Shown: positions 1 to 11,915, counted from the first letter of the stretch. The stretch is DNA of 64,000 nucleotides from Hsuehochloa calcarea (GCA_036346395.1 CM070604.1:29787662-29851661); one strand, 5' to 3'. The notes: generated by a model not told the origin, from the letters alone. Numbers and translations: made by a program.

Positions 1-953
1 TCGGAGTCATCGTAAAGCCTCGGTCAACTACCCTTCCCGGGTAAAGCCTTGGACAACTACGATGCTCCTCGAGGTGGAGAGCCTACCCGGAATCTCCACC
101 ACCGCACACCCAATACAAGAACAAAAGAACACATATCATGTTTCACACAACACACACAGCCCCCTCCTGCGACTCGGAGATAACCCACGCCAAAGTACTA
201 AGTCAAGAGAGGTCCCATATCCCTCTCGCGTGGTTAGCACGCAAAAATGCTTGGAGAGTGTGACACAAGATGTTCGGTCCTTGTTGACTTAGGCAAGACA
301 CCCACAAACCCAATAACCCACCATTCGACCACTTGCCCAAGTCCAAATCAATTTTCCATTTTCAGATTTTGACTTTACAAAATAACCAAGCACAAGTCTG
401 GACATACTGGCATAATAAGTAAATGTGTGATCAAGATCATCGACTACAATCGATGACCGCCCAGTACTACCGAGACTAAGCATCTCTAAGCAATTTCCAA
501 TCGGAATCTACTACGTGACAAGAGTCCATCCATCGAACTCCGACCACAACAAATAACCTAAGCTCATGGTAGTAGAGGAAAAACAAGTCCTACAGATTAT
601 GCAACTATAGGATACTAACCATAATTTAACAACAAAATAGCAATGCATACATACGAGTTGAAAACAATATATTAGACTTGAGAAATAATAGGATTAACAT
701 GATCAAACTGCTTGCCTGCTTGCTGTGGGTCAAGATGTTGCTGGGGATCAACAATATTGTCGATGTGCTCTTCGGATCCTAACGAGAAGGCGAAAAGCAA
801 CAGATAAGAACGAATAAAATGCAAAGACTCAACAGCAAACTTTCTCCAAATATTCTGAAAATTTTACAGTAGCAAGATACTGATTTATAAAGGATTTAGC
901 AACAAGAACCAATTGATCTGGATTCTTAATGCCAAAGATACGATCAAAAGAAG

Positions 954-1243
954 GTCTTACGACCAGGTAGTGGTCGTAGAAGAACTTACGACCACGACAT
1001 AGTCGTAGCAAGTCTTACGACTAGATACAAGTCGTAGAAGAACTTACTACCGCGACATAGTCGTAGCAAGTCTTTCGACTAGGTACAAGTCGTAGAAGAA
1101 CTTATGCCCCTGACATAGCCGTAGTAAGACTTACGACTAGGTAATAGTCGTAGGAGGACTTATGACCACGCCATAGTCGTAGTAAGACTTACGACTATGG
1201 GGGTGATTGTAGGAGAACTTACAATCACTCGGTAGGCCTCTCC
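954..1243. repeat. Tandem array of about five 58-base units in the LTR
   Basis: Units start at about 954, 1012, 1070, 1128 and 1186. Each carries inverted copies of GTCGTA and TACGAC, so each unit could fold into small hairpins. In element orientation the array lies downstream of the TATA-like box, in the transcribed leader part of the LTR. A second TATA-like string, TTATAAATATAAGG, follows it at about 1241-1255 and is nearly palindromic. Confidence 0.85.
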
Positions 1244-1920
1244 CTTATAAATATAAGGGGTACCTCTGGGGACTACGGGACGTCACATTTACCCGATATA
1301 TCGCATCCGGTCGAGCGACCAAGCTACGATGTTGGTCGAATTCCGACCACGGGCGGCGCCTCCGCACGCTTTGCCGGTGGCTCGGCTTCTCCGACCACGT
1401 GGCGCGCGGCCAAGGGCGAGGATGAGTGTCTAAAAGTTTAACAGTTCGGCCGGCGGCCATCTTGGTCTGAGTCAGGTCACTACGGTGGTACGACCACGGA
1501 GTGCGGCTGAGTAGGTATGGCTCGGGAGAACTCTCCGAACGGGCAATACCAAAAGAACAAAGAAAACACACCTAAGCTCTTATATGTCAATGCGAACTTA
1601 CCTGAGCTGAAGAACGACCAGAGACCCCCGGAGTGGCTCCGGCGACGAGTAACCGAACGGCGGTGGTAAGGTCCTCACTAGGCCACAGCGACCTGAGCAG
1701 AGAGAGAACCAAACCGAGCGAGGGTTAAGCTCCAGAGAATAAAGGGGGAGCAGAGGGGGCAAGGACTTGAAGAAGAAAACCCCTGCTGCACCGCCTCCAC
1801 CGAAACTCCCAACTCAACAATGACGGTCGAGGGGATTGCGAGGAACTGCAGCTCAAGCAAGCTGGTGAGTGCTAGCTGGAGTTGCGGAAGTGCTAAAGGA
1901 AGCTAAGGGTGAAGCAATGG

Positions 1921-1931
1921 AGTTTAAATAG
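1921..1931 (-). promoter_or_regulatory. TATA-like box of the outer Tekay LTR
   Basis: The minus strand reads CTATTTAAACTCC here, about 1 kb inside the LTR from its start. The equivalent in the right LTR is at about 24385-24395. The position suits the core promoter for element transcription. It is assigned by sequence and position only. Confidence 0.4.
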
Positions 1932-2194
1932 AGCAATGGCAGAGAGCAACGGCCGGGCTTTCCAGTCGGGTCAACACTGCCATGAGAGCACTTGAGAGCG
2001 ATGTGAGCAGTCGAATCATGGCCTTCTGAGGGATGAGCACGACAGGCATTTAATGCGCGCAGAGCTAGCCGTTTAAAGGTGGCCATAGAGTGGATCGCAC
2101 GCCATCGCTTCTCCTCTGCGCCGCGCCATCGCAGGCTCACGCGCGCCGCACACGAGAGGAAGGAGACGACTCGTTGGTCGTCGTATTGAAATCG

Positions 2195-2360
2195 AGCACC
2201 GGGCTAGATCGAGCGGATTGAAGCGATCCCATCGTTCACCGGTCGAAGATCGTTCGATCTTGATCCAACTACCGTGAGTTAGATCGGGTGGTTTACAACG
2301 ACTCCATCGTTCGGCTGGTCGAAGACCGTTCGATGCCGATCCAACGGCTCACGACCCTAG
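2195..2360. repeat. Two-unit direct repeat in U3 of the outer Tekay LTR
   Basis: A unit of roughly 80 bases containing ATCGTTCG, GGTCGAAGA and GATCCAAC is present twice in succession. The matching repeat in the right LTR is at about 24660-24800, where the two units are even more alike. Repeats of this kind often hold enhancer motifs, but no function can be shown here. Confidence 0.6.
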
Positions 2361-2933
2361 CGCCCGAACGACCGAGTTGGTACAGTTAGTGGACTGGACC
2401 GAGTCAGGTGGCTCGAGCCCGAGTCCGATTCGAACCTACGAACGAAGGCAAACCGATTAGGGTTTGAATCCTAACATCTGATTTTCGAGGAATTATTCGA
2501 GGTAGCAAGCAAACTCTAAAATTTATGAAATTTTAACTGGAGCTTGCTGACAGCAGGAGGAATCTCATATGAAATTTCCAGAGATTTTAATGTACTGAAT
2601 TTTCCTCCAGAAATTCCAGAAGGTGAGAGCTATGGTTTGACCAAGCTTTGACTCGCTTCCAAAAATTAACAAATAATTTCTAAAAATCATGAGATAATTC
2701 AGAGGTGTTGCCAAGCCTCCCTAGAATTCAGGAGAAATATCTCCAAGGGTTTGGCACAAGATATATGACAAGAAGGTTTTTGATTGTAGTCAAATGAGGA
2801 TTCTGATTGTGATTTCTATAATTCCTTAATCAAGAATTACAGAAAAGATCAATGGCTTCAAGATGCAAGAAATTTTTTAATTTCTCCTGATTCTCGTACA
2901 TTGGAAACACAAATCCATTTTTGGGATGTTACA

Positions 2934-2951
2934 AAACCTCCCCCCCTTACA
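2934..2951 (-). other. Polypurine tract of the outer Tekay element
   Basis: The minus strand reads GTAAGGGGGGGAGGTTT directly before the 3' LTR. The same tract occurs at 17178-17190 in the plus-strand copy. This is the usual primer site for plus-strand DNA synthesis. Confidence 0.8.
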
Positions 2952-2974
2952 AAAATCTCGTCCCGAGATTTGGC

Positions 2975-3682
2975 TCACTCAGTAACGAAAGATGGATAGT
3001 CTGCACGGAGACGATCTTCCCTTTCCCAAGTAGCCTCATCCTCATAATGGTTCGACCACTGAACTTTAAGGAATCTGATGGTTTTATTCCTTGTTCTTCG
3101 TTCAGCCTCATCGAGTATGTGAACAGGGTGCTCGCGATAGGTCAAATCCTCTTGGACATCGAGGGTTTCCAACGGAGCTTCCTCTGTTGGAACACGGAGG
3201 CACTTCTTTAATTGGGACACATGGAACACATCATGTACCCCCTCGAGTGCAGCTGGCAATTCTAACTTATAGGCAACAGCTCCTTTCTTCTCGATAACAC
3301 TGTAAGGACCGACATATCGAGGAGCTAACTTGCCCTTGACGCCGAAACGCTGATGGCCCTTCAAAGGAGAGACTTGGAGATAAACAAAGTCATTAGGCTC
3401 AAAGCTCAACTTGCGACGATGGCGATCCGCATAGCTCTTTTGCCTGGATTGAGCTGTGCGTAAACGATCACGAATAAGCTGGACTTGACTCTCGGCCTCA
3501 TTGATCGAGTCCGGGCCAAAGAAAGGTCTTTCGCCGGGCTCAGACCAATTCAACAGGGTTCTGCACTTTCTCCCGTATAAGGCCTCAAAAGGTGACATGC
3601 CGAGACCGGCTCGCTGTTGTTGTAGGAAAACTCGGCAAATGGCAAGCATTTCTCCCAATTCTTTCCATAGGAGAGGACACAA
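2975..3682 (-). pseudogene. Tekay integrase C-terminal part with chromodomain-like tail
   Basis: This 235-residue open stretch is the end of pol. It carries the integrase C-terminal region with the motifs FGVKGKLAPRYVGPY and VHDVFHVSQLKKC. A chromodomain-like segment follows (KVQWSNHYEDEATWERED). In chromoviruses this tail directs integration to chosen chromatin. The frame ends 41 bases before the LTR, with the polypurine tract between. Upstream the frame shifts relative to the integrase core (overlapping frames at 3550-3858 and 3585-4013), so pol is not continuous. Family assignment is firm; activity is unlikely. Confidence 0.85.
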
Positions 3683-4604
3683 GCACGAAGCATGTCCTCC
3701 AACGCTTGGTTGACCCTTTCGGTCTGACCATCAGTTTGGGGGTGATATGCTGTGCTAAATGTGAGGCGGGTTCCCATAGCCTCTTGCAAGCACTTCCAAA
3801 ACCTGGCGGTGAAAAGTGCACCGCGATCCGAAACGATCGTCTTCGGTACACCATGCAAGCGACGATACGGGAAATATAGAGGTCCGCGAGTAGACTCACA
3901 CTAAGGTTTGTCCGTACCGGCAGAAAATGGGCTACTTTCGTCAATCGATCGATGACAACCCAGATGGAATCCTTGCCCTTGGATGTTCGGGGCAGACCGG
4001 TGATAAAATCCATCCCGATCGAATCCCACTTTTATTCAGGAATAGGCAAAGGCTGAAGCAGTCCTGCTGGACGCTGATGCTCGGCCTTGACACGACGACA
4101 CACGTCGCACTCGGCAACGAACTTTGCAATTTCCCTCTTCATTCGGGTCCACCAAAATCCCTGACGGAGATCTTGATACATCTTTGTGGCCCCGGGATGA
4201 ATAGACAAAGGCGAATCATGGGCCTCGCGGAGAATCAAATCCCGCAATTCCATGTCCTTTGGAACCACAAGGCGTTGCCCGAACCTTACAACACCGTGCT
4301 CATCCTCAGAAAAGCACTTGGCTGTTCCGTTCTTGACATTTTCCTTGATGCGGCTCACTCCAGCATCCGATTGCTGAGCGATCTTAATCCGATCCACTAA
4401 GGTTGGTTGCACAACCAAGGCAGCGAGGGAACCATGCTTAACCAAACCTAAGTTGAGACGCTGGAATTCCTCCAGAAGGGTGGGTTGAAACTCCTGTAGC
4501 AGCAAGACATTGCAATGCGCTTTGCGACTGAGCGCATCGGCAACGACGTTAGCCTTGCCCGGATGATAGTGAATACCCATGTCATAGTCCTTAATCAACT
4601 CCAA
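3550..4604 (-). pseudogene. Tekay integrase zinc finger and catalytic core, frameshifted
   Basis: Integrase joins the retrotransposon cDNA to host DNA. The stretch 4032-4604 carries the tail of RNase H (HPGKANVVADALSRK) and the HHCC zinc finger: HDSPLSIH, then CDVC about 30 residues later. The catalytic core follows in other frames. MDFITGLPRTSKG holds the first Asp, SDRGALF the second, and YHPQTDGQTERVNQ the Glu. At least two frame changes separate these parts. The order matches the family, and all three acidic residues are readable, but no single frame holds them. Confidence 0.85.
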
Positions 4605-4607
4605 CCA

Positions 4608-4990
4608 TCACTTTTGCATGAGGTTCAGATCTGGTTGGGTGAACAAATACTTTAGGCTTTTGTGATCCGAATACACTTCGCAATGATTACCGATTAGGTA
4701 ATGTCGCCAAATCTTAAGTGCATGAATCACAGCAGCCAATTCCAAGTCATGGGTAGGATAGTTGAGTTCATGAGGTCTCAATTGCCTTGATGCATAGGCC
4801 ACTACCTTGCCTTCTTGCATAAGGACACAACCGAAGTTCTCGACGAAGCATCGCAAAGATATCGAAGCCTCGATGGATATCGGAAGAACGAGGACGGAGC
4901 GGTGGTCAAACGCTTCTTAAGCACTTGGAAGCTTTCCTCACAAGCATCGGACCACAAGAACTTCTTATCCTTCTTGAGCAACTCCGTCAT
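4608..4990 (-). pseudogene. Tekay RNase H region, frameshifted
   Basis: RNase H degrades the RNA strand during reverse transcription. Two overlapping frames (4802-4990 and 4608-4856) read the end of the RT connection (FLWSDACEESFQVLKKRL) and the RNase H core: VVAYASRQLRPHELNYPTHD, then ALKIWRHYL and YSDHKSLKYLF. A frameshift lies between them near 4840. The first catalytic Asp is expected in the damaged segment (LCDASS). The first half links back to the RT through an interrupted stretch at 4991-5160. Confidence 0.8.
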
Positions 4991-5161
4991 CGGCTTCGCG
5001 ATCTTGGAGAAGTTCTCGATAAAACGACGATAATATCCCGCTAAACCAAGAAAACTCCGCTTCGGTTCAAGTAGGTCAATCCACGAAAGAACATCGCGAC
5101 CTTGCTAGGATCAGCGCCTCGCCTCCCGCTGAAAGAACATGACCCAAGAAGACCACTTCCT

Positions 5162-6151
5162 TCAACTGAATCGCGACTTGTCGAACTTCGCATACAGCTG
5201 GTGCTCACGAAGCTTGCCTAACACAAGCCTCAGGTGCTCATCATGTTCCTCCTCATCCTTGGAATAGATAAGAATATTATCGATGAAGACCACGATAAAC
5301 TTATCTAAATACTCCATGAATACCGAATTCATGAGGTTCATGAACAAGGCGGGAGCATTGGTTAAGCCAAATGACATGACGGTGTACTCATACAAGCCGT
5401 AGCGAGTAGAGAAAGCCGTCTTTGGAATATCCTCGGGTCGTATCTGAACTTGATGATATCCCACTCTCAAATCAATCTTGGAGAATACTCGAGCTCCAGT
5501 TAATTGATCAAAAAGATCATCAATGCGGGGCAATGGATACTTGTTCTTTACCGTTACTTCATTAAGCGGACGGTAATCAATGCACATGCGCAAAGTATTG
5601 TCCTTCTTCTTTACGAAGATTGCAGGATAACCCCACGGAGATGAGCTAGGGCGGATGAAACATTTTTCTTGCAGCTCACTCAATTGTTTCTTCAATTCCA
5701 CCAACACGTTCGGTGGCATCCGATAATGCCTCTTTGAAATTGGGGCAGTACCGGGAGCCAACTCAATGACGAACTCGAGGTCTCGAACTGGTGGTATCCC
5801 TGGAAGATCTTCAGGAAATACATCGACGAAGTCACAAACTGTTGGGACTTCACTAATATCTAGAGCGGGCTTCGCTTCAAGCTCGAAGAGATGCGGACCT
5901 AGCAACTTCGGCGAAAAGCGAACCTGCTCGCCCGAAGGACTATATAGAGAGACACACTTCTTGGCACAATCGATTTGCCCCTTATGCTGAGACAACCAAT
6001 CCATACCAAGAATTACATCTAAACTTGCTGAATGGAGGAGGATAAGATTTACAAAGAACATCACTCCCTCGATCTCAATTGGAACATCCCTACACTCAGA
6101 TTCAGCTCTCAACTCCGAACCCGGAGAGCGAATGAGCAATGGGACCAACAA
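5162..6151 (-). pseudogene. Tekay protease tail and reverse transcriptase, catalytic motif altered
   Basis: This 329-residue open frame reads the end of the aspartic protease (VILGMDWLSQHKGQIDC) followed by the linker (FPEDLPGIPPVRDLEF) and the reverse transcriptase. RT blocks in order include KKKDNTLRMCIDYRPLN, KNKYPLPRIDDLFDQL, FSKIDLRVGYHQV, FSTRYGLYEY and VMSFGLTNAPA. The catalytic box, normally F/Y-x-D-D, reads FIDN, so the second catalytic Asp is Asn. The plus-strand relative at 14341-14976 keeps FIDD. The frame then breaks at DKSRFS, where the family normally continues. The enzyme is expected to be inactive. Confidence 0.88.
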
Positions 6152-7358
6152 TGGAGTAAAGAGGAGCTCACTAATAGCGACAAAAGACTCGTAAATAAAA
6201 GAATGAGATGCTCTGAATCAAACAAGGCAAGAGCGTAATGAGAGTTAACAGAAAGTGTACCCGGCCTGACGTCGCCGGTGCCTCTGTGCCTCCTCTGCGA
6301 GATGAGGTTGACGCGACCACTACCCATGCCTTGGGTAGCGTGGACTATCTTCGAGTCTGAGAAAAACCACCTCCTGGCCGCGTCCTCCATTAGGGGAGGG
6401 TCGCCTCGCTTCTTAGGGCATTGGTTCGCATAATGCCCCTTCCGCCGCAGCGGCAAGTGACTCCAGCCGGGTTGCGGGACCACCCATCGACTCGCAGTGC
6501 ACGTGATTGGGGCACGCGCTGCACGAAGAACGGAGCCGACGACCTCGGGTGTCTTGTCTTCTTGACGCGACCCCGAGGCCGATCAAGCGAGATAGGCGGC
6601 CCTAGAAGACTTGTGGGCCTCCACTTACGCTGCGGGAATCCACAAGCGCTCTCCCGAGTGCTCAATGACGATGGCCTTGTCCACCAAGGTCCGGAAATCG
6701 TGGAAGTCGACAATAGATAGCTTGTCCCAAGCTCCTCGGACAAACCATCCTTGAACTTCTCTTGCTTGGCCTCATCGGTGGCCACCTCTTCCGAGCATAA
6801 CGAGCCAAATGGTTGAACTTCGTAAAGATACTCGTGGTCGAGAAACGCCCTTGTCTCGAGCGACAAGAACTCCTTCTTCTTGACCTCATTAGGTTGGAAG
6901 GAATGTGACTCCGACGGAGGCGGTCGCGAAACTCCTCCTGTGTGCGGTGTGACCGTCGGCCGCATGGCGAGAAAGCTCTCCCACCAAGACAAAGCTGCAC
7001 CCTCTAGCTGGTGCGATGCGAACAGCGTCTTCTCGTGCTCTTGGCACTGCGCTATCTGGCTTCGCTCAACCAGACGGCGAAGCCCGATCGTCTGCGTCAA
7101 GCGAGTCCTCGACACGGAACGTGGGGGTGGGTGCGAAGAAACTCCGCGAGTCCCCACGCGGTGGTGTCCACTCCCTTGCGGATCACGAAGCACCGTAAGG
7201 GCGTAAGTGTTGCGCGCATGATGGCGTCCGAAAGAACCCTCCGTCTTACGCCTGTTGCGCTCAATCTGAAGAAGGACCTCGGCCATGGTCGGAGGAGGAG
7301 GAAGATCCTCGTCCGGACCAGCTGACTGGCCTTGGCCGCTACGAGTGCGTCCGGCCAT
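6109..7358 (-). pseudogene. Tekay gag and start of protease, frameshifted
   Basis: Gag packages element RNA in the cytoplasm. The start at 7358 (MAGRTRSGQG) matches the start of the plus-strand copy at 12793. The capsid-type motif GAALSWWESF lies about 120 residues in, and KEEFLSLE-like and QEKFKDGLSEEL segments follow in shifted frames. Near 6405-6450 the nucleic-acid-binding knuckle is reduced to KGHYANQCP. The frame 6109-6483 then runs into the protease, where the active site should read DSG; it reads FDSEHL because one G is missing. Several frame changes break the gene. Confidence 0.8.
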
Positions 7359-7871
7359 CCTGTTACAAGAAACTTTGGTTAAAACTAGACTCGAAAATCA
7401 AAGCCAAAAGAAAGCGAAACACTAGCGACTAGGGGAATGGAATACCCCCTAATCGAAAGCCAAAAACAACAAGTGTATAAACTTAAACATGCTTATAAAA
7501 AAACTCCAAAAATAGCAAGGAATTACCAAACCAAAGCTCAACTTCCCAATACAACTAACCCGTATTGAATGAACGAGTAATTGATTGAGAAGATAAAAAT
7601 CAGAATAACAGGTAAGATCTCATACCACTAAAGAGCAAGGTTCAATCAGCGAAAATAGTGTTAGATACATAGCTAACTAGTATCACCTCTTACCCTTCTA
7701 TTCCCACAAGTTTCAGTCGATTAACCTCTTATTCTCTACCCCATTTGGAACCTTTGAGCCTGCTGTCCGGAAATTGAAAGATCGCTGTCCAGGTTTTGCA
7801 TCCAAGCTTCTAGTCGCAATTTATCCATTGCAGAAACTTCAAAACCTCGTAGAGGGCAACCACCACTTCAA
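7359..7871 (-). other. Leader of the outer Tekay element, split by the nested insertion
   Basis: This is the part of the 5' leader between gag and the point where the plus-strand element inserted. The rest of the leader is at 21217-21468. The matching leader in the plus copy is 11929-12792, recognisable by shared strings near 7540-7640 and 12520-12620. No coding frame is recognised. Confidence 0.7.
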
Positions 7872-7876
7872 TTTGC
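7872..7876. repeat. Left target-site duplication TTTGC
   Basis: TTTGC directly precedes the LTR start at 7877 and is repeated at 21212-21216 directly after the LTR end. The five-base size is normal for Ty3/gypsy integration. Confidence 0.92.
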
Positions 7877-8803
7877 TGTAACATCCCAAATTGGGTTTAT
7901 GTTTCAAATGTAATAAAAATAAGGATAAATTAAAACTTTTGCTACCTCATGTATTGTTACAATGTTTGAAACCTCTTTCTTTAATTGGTGGAAATTCAAA
8001 CTCCAAATTTCCCCAATTAAACTCAAGTCATAAACCTCCTCCATGAAAATCTTGTGCCCAATCTCTGGAAATAATTTTCTTTGGGCCTAGAGTTGATGTT
8101 TGACACCTCAGAATTATCTCATGATTTTTAGAAATTATTTGATAATTTTTGGAGGCAAGTCAAACTGGTCAAACCCCATTTTCCTCTCTTATGGAATTTC
8201 TGTAGAATAATTCAGTACATGAAAATCTCTGAAAATTTTATGGGAAGCTCCTCCTGCAGTCAGCAAGCTCCAGTTAAAATTTCATAAATTTTGGAGTTTG
8301 TTTGCTACCCCAAATAATTCCTCAAAAATCATATGTTTAAAACTCAAATTCTAACTGGTTTGCACTGTTCCTCGGGTTCGAACCGTACTCGGGCTCGAGC
8401 CACTTGACTCGGTCGGACCAACTAACCGCACCGCGCGACCACGCCTAGCGGGAGTTGTGAACCGTTGGATCGATCGAACGGTCCATGATCAAGCACGCGA
8501 TTGAAACGTTGTGATCAAGCCGTTCTGTTTCAGCCGTCCGATTAAAATCCAACGGCTGTCCTCTTTCGTCTTCCTCTCGCTCGCGCGCGCTCGGCCGAGT
8601 CAACAGGGTGGCGTGCACAGTACCCTTCGGCAGAGCCAGTCGCGTCTCCCTTTTGGCCAACGGCTCTGCCGCATTAATTGCTCCCGTCCGGCCGCCCCCA
8701 CAGTCGCCGTCTCCCCTGCGGTTACACCCCTCACCGCCTCGGCCAACCTCAAAGACAATGCACCACCATTTTTCTTCCCGTTGGCTCTTCCTTGCTCCTC
8801 CGC

Positions 8804-8810
8804 CTATAAG
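8804..8810 (+). promoter_or_regulatory. TATA-like box of the nested Tekay 5' LTR
   Basis: CCGCCTATAAGACTCC lies about 930 bases into the LTR and is conserved at about 18117-18123 in the 3' LTR. Its position and form fit a core promoter. Confidence 0.45.
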
Positions 8811-9489
8811 ACTCCTTGATGGTTTCCTTATCCTCCTTTAAACACCCTCGAGCTCCAGTGTTGCTTCTAGTACACTAAGTGAGCTCCATTTCAAATTTTC
8901 TCTCGGCCGCCATTGTTGGAGCTCCGACCTCTTCGGTGAAAGCGGTGTTCCGGGCATTCTTTCTCCAAGCCTTTGCTTCCTCAGTTGCTTGGCATCTCGT
9001 GGAGTATTAACCCTCTGTTAATTTGGCTTTTGACAGAGAGGAGCAGCTCAATTTCGGACTTTCCCCTTTTCGGCCGAAATCGCCATTCTTCTTCGCCGAG
9101 CGCCTCGACTTTTCTCGGTGCATCCTTTGCGCCCAGGTAACCCTCTTTAGCCCCTAGTGGCCTGGCACCAGCTCCCGTGGACCGCAGCTGAGCCATTTGC
9201 TGTTTTCGTTTTCGTCACTTTGCGGTCACCTCGGTTCTCTCCGGCTTGCCGGCGTTCTGGACCACCTCAGCTAACGCCGCTGGTACCATTGGGTGCGCAA
9301 GAGTATTAGGGACTCGTTTCAGGCGTTTGCTCGCACCGCCGCGGCCAGAGCCGCCGGCGGCGAGCCGTTCTCCTCCGACATTTTTGCCGGACGAAAACGG
9401 GACGTTAGTTTGAACGGAGTCGTTGCGGACCGCCGATCCTAAGATCTACGCCCAAGATTGCGCCGAAAATTGAATCAACACACGCCTTG

Positions 9490-9662
9490 ATCCGCGAACC
9501 GTTGGATCCAAGATCAACGGCGCAGATCGTAACGAACGTTCGACCACCGGACGCCTTCGGGTCAGTGAACCGTCGGATCCGGATCCACGGCTCAGTCGCG
9601 TGAACGTTCGGACCACCGAACGCTCGAGGCCGTGAACCGTTGGATCCAGATCCAACGGTTGG
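9490..9662 (+). repeat. Repeated GTGAACCGTTGGATCC segments in the LTR
   Basis: The string GAACCGTYGGATCC is followed closely by its partial inverse (ATCCAACGG or ATCCACGGC) and recurs three times with spacing of about 65-80 bases. The 3' LTR copy is at about 18796-18960. The segments are palindromic and CpG-rich. A related GAACCGTTGGATC string occurs near 8460. Confidence 0.6.
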
Positions 9663-11915
9663 CGTTTAAGGCTTCGCGCGCGCGCGCGTCAGCGCTGGGA
9701 CGCGGACCGTCGGATCCGAGATCGACGCTCCTCGTTCGGCCACGTCGTTTTGATTTCTGAAATTCCCGAAAGGATTAATTTATCAACTGAAAAATGTGAT
9801 AACTTGTAAAATGCATAACTAATTCATTTCAAATCCTTTTCGGTTGATTCAAATTTTGTTGGGTATGTTTTTAACTCAACTTTAAGTTAAAAATGTTTCC
9901 AACCCCAGTATAGCTCCAGAAAATTTTGCTAATGAATAGTAGCATTTTTGATTTATAAAAGCTGAGCAAAATTGTTTTGGTTATATCTTTGGCATTAAGA
10001 ATCCAAATCAATTGGTTCTTGTTGCTAAATTCATTATAAATCAAGACCTTGCTACTGTAAAAATTTTAGAATTTTTGGAGGGAGTTTACTGTTGGGTCTT
10101 TGTATTTTATTCGTTCTTATCGGTTGCTTTTACTTTCTCGTTAGGATCCGAAGAGCACTTTCATAATATATTGATCCTCAGCAACACCTTGGCCCACAGC
10201 AAGCAGGCAAGATATTTGATCATAAATGTCCCATTACTTTCAAAGTCTAATATCTTGTTTACAAATTATATGTATGCATTGCTTTTGTGTCCAATTATTT
10301 TTACCTTGTTTAGAGGTAGCTATTCCTAATGCATTGTTGCCATGAAAATGTTATCCTCGCCACAACCATAAGTTATTATCATCATTTGGTGAATTAGAGC
10401 CCGTGATTTAATTATGCTCTTTTCTTGTCTTTGCGATGTCATGCTTAGAAATGCTTAGCTACCAGTAGAATTGGCGGTTATCGACTTAGTCGATGACCTT
10501 GATCACACAAATCATTTTGTTTATTTTTGGTTCAGCACCTTATGCTTTAGTTTTGTAAAAACCGAAAATGAAACAAAATGATTTGACTTGGGCACAATGG
10601 CATGTTGGTGTGATTGTTGGGTGTGACAAGGAAGGTGCCTGTGTCCCTAAGGACCGAAAATGTTGCTTGCGCCATTGATCCAAGTACTTTTGCGTACTAA
10701 CCACATGAGGGTTATATGGGACCCTCTTGACCTAGTACTTTGGCGTGTGTTATCTCCGAGTCGCAGGAGGGGTTGTGTGTGTTGTGTGAAACATGATATG
10801 TGTTCTCGGTGTTCTTGTGTTGGGTGTGCGGTGGTGGAGATTCCTGTAGGCTCTCCACCTCGAGGAGCGTCGTAGTTGTCCAAGGCTTTACCCGGAAGGG
10901 TAGTTGACCGAGGCTTTACGATGACTCGACACAACGTATGGGTTTCTATCCATACGGGCGGCTCGTGAATAATTCACAATATTGGAAATGTCTCAGAGGA
11001 CTTAGCCGTGTAAGATACCTAAGGAAGTGTGCTTAATAGCTTGGCAAAAGGCGGTCCGACATGTGGGTAAGTTGGTACACCTGCAGGATAAAACTATTCG
11101 AATAGCCTCGTCCTAGGTTATGGACACGCTTGGGGATTTCCGCAAGATCTAGACTTCAACAACTGCTTTTGTTTTAAAATTAAAACTTGATATGGTTGGC
11201 ATGAATGGGTAATTCATGCTATTGTGGTGGCTATTGGGTTAGCCACTTCCAGGACTTTTTATCGTTGTTGATACTTGATTACTACTGCTTTTATCAAATA
11301 AAATCAGATTGCAAAATTGCTTTCAATCTATTACATTATTGCAAATAAAACTTGCTTTATGCTTAAAAATTTGAGTCCTAACTCGCTCCACTTAAATAAG
11401 CTTGCATGTAGTTATTGCATAGATCTGTTATCATTCTTATATATCTTAAGTACATTCAAAGTACTCACCCGCTTTTGTGGGTCGCTTTTGTTTGCAGAGG
11501 AAGAAGGTGAGCCCCAAGGGCCTCACTTTTGTGAGTTGTGCATGGATTCGACGACTAGCTTTGGCGGTCCTGGTCGGTTGCCTTGTGGGTTAAAGGCACA
11601 CCGATTGGCTCTTTTGTTTTATAGCCATCTTATGGCACTTTTGCTTCCGCTGTTAATTTCTTTATGTATTTGTCATTTGGCCGGTCGGCCTCTCTTTTGT
11701 AATGACTATCCTTTATTAATATTATCTTCTGGTTTGTTGTTTATGTTTCGGTTCTATGTGGATGAATGGAATTGATGCATGAACTTTGTAAAGAGGTGTG
11801 TATATCGCATTGGGAAGTATACATGTCTCGAGTCTCGGATTATCTGATTTGTGATGCTAGGACCAAGTGGATGGTTAAGCATTACAAGCCGGATAAACCG
11901 GGGTCTCACAAGGTT

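Larger units (their letters stand above)
1..2933 (-). repeat. 3' LTR of the outer Tekay element (partial)
   Basis: The sequence matches 22456-25395 nearly base for base. It ends on the plus strand with GGGATGTTACA, which is TGTAACATCCC at the start of the LTR in element orientation. It contains a minus-strand TATA-like box near 1921-1930, an array of about five 58-base units at 954-1243, and a duplicated segment of about 80 bases near 2195-2360. Open frames inside it are not recognisable genes. Confidence 0.9.
7877..11910 (+). repeat. 5' LTR of the nested Tekay element
   Basis: It starts TGTAACATCCCAAATTGG and ends GGGGTCTCACA, giving TG...CA termini, and is repeated at 17192-21211. It has a TATA-like CTATAAG at about 8804-8810, preceded by GC-rich sequence with ATCCAACGG motifs, and a repeated palindromic segment at 9490-9660. 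Short frames within it are not genes. Confidence 0.95.

Noticed and set aside
954..1243. CRISPR-like array
   Set aside because: The repeats are directly tandem with no unique spacers, lie inside an LTR and occur in a plant genome.
11317..11775. 152-residue frame with hydrophobic stretches in the nested Tekay LTR
   Set aside because: It lies within the LTR, and its 3' LTR counterpart is broken into smaller frames. The hydrophobic text reflects T-rich DNA.
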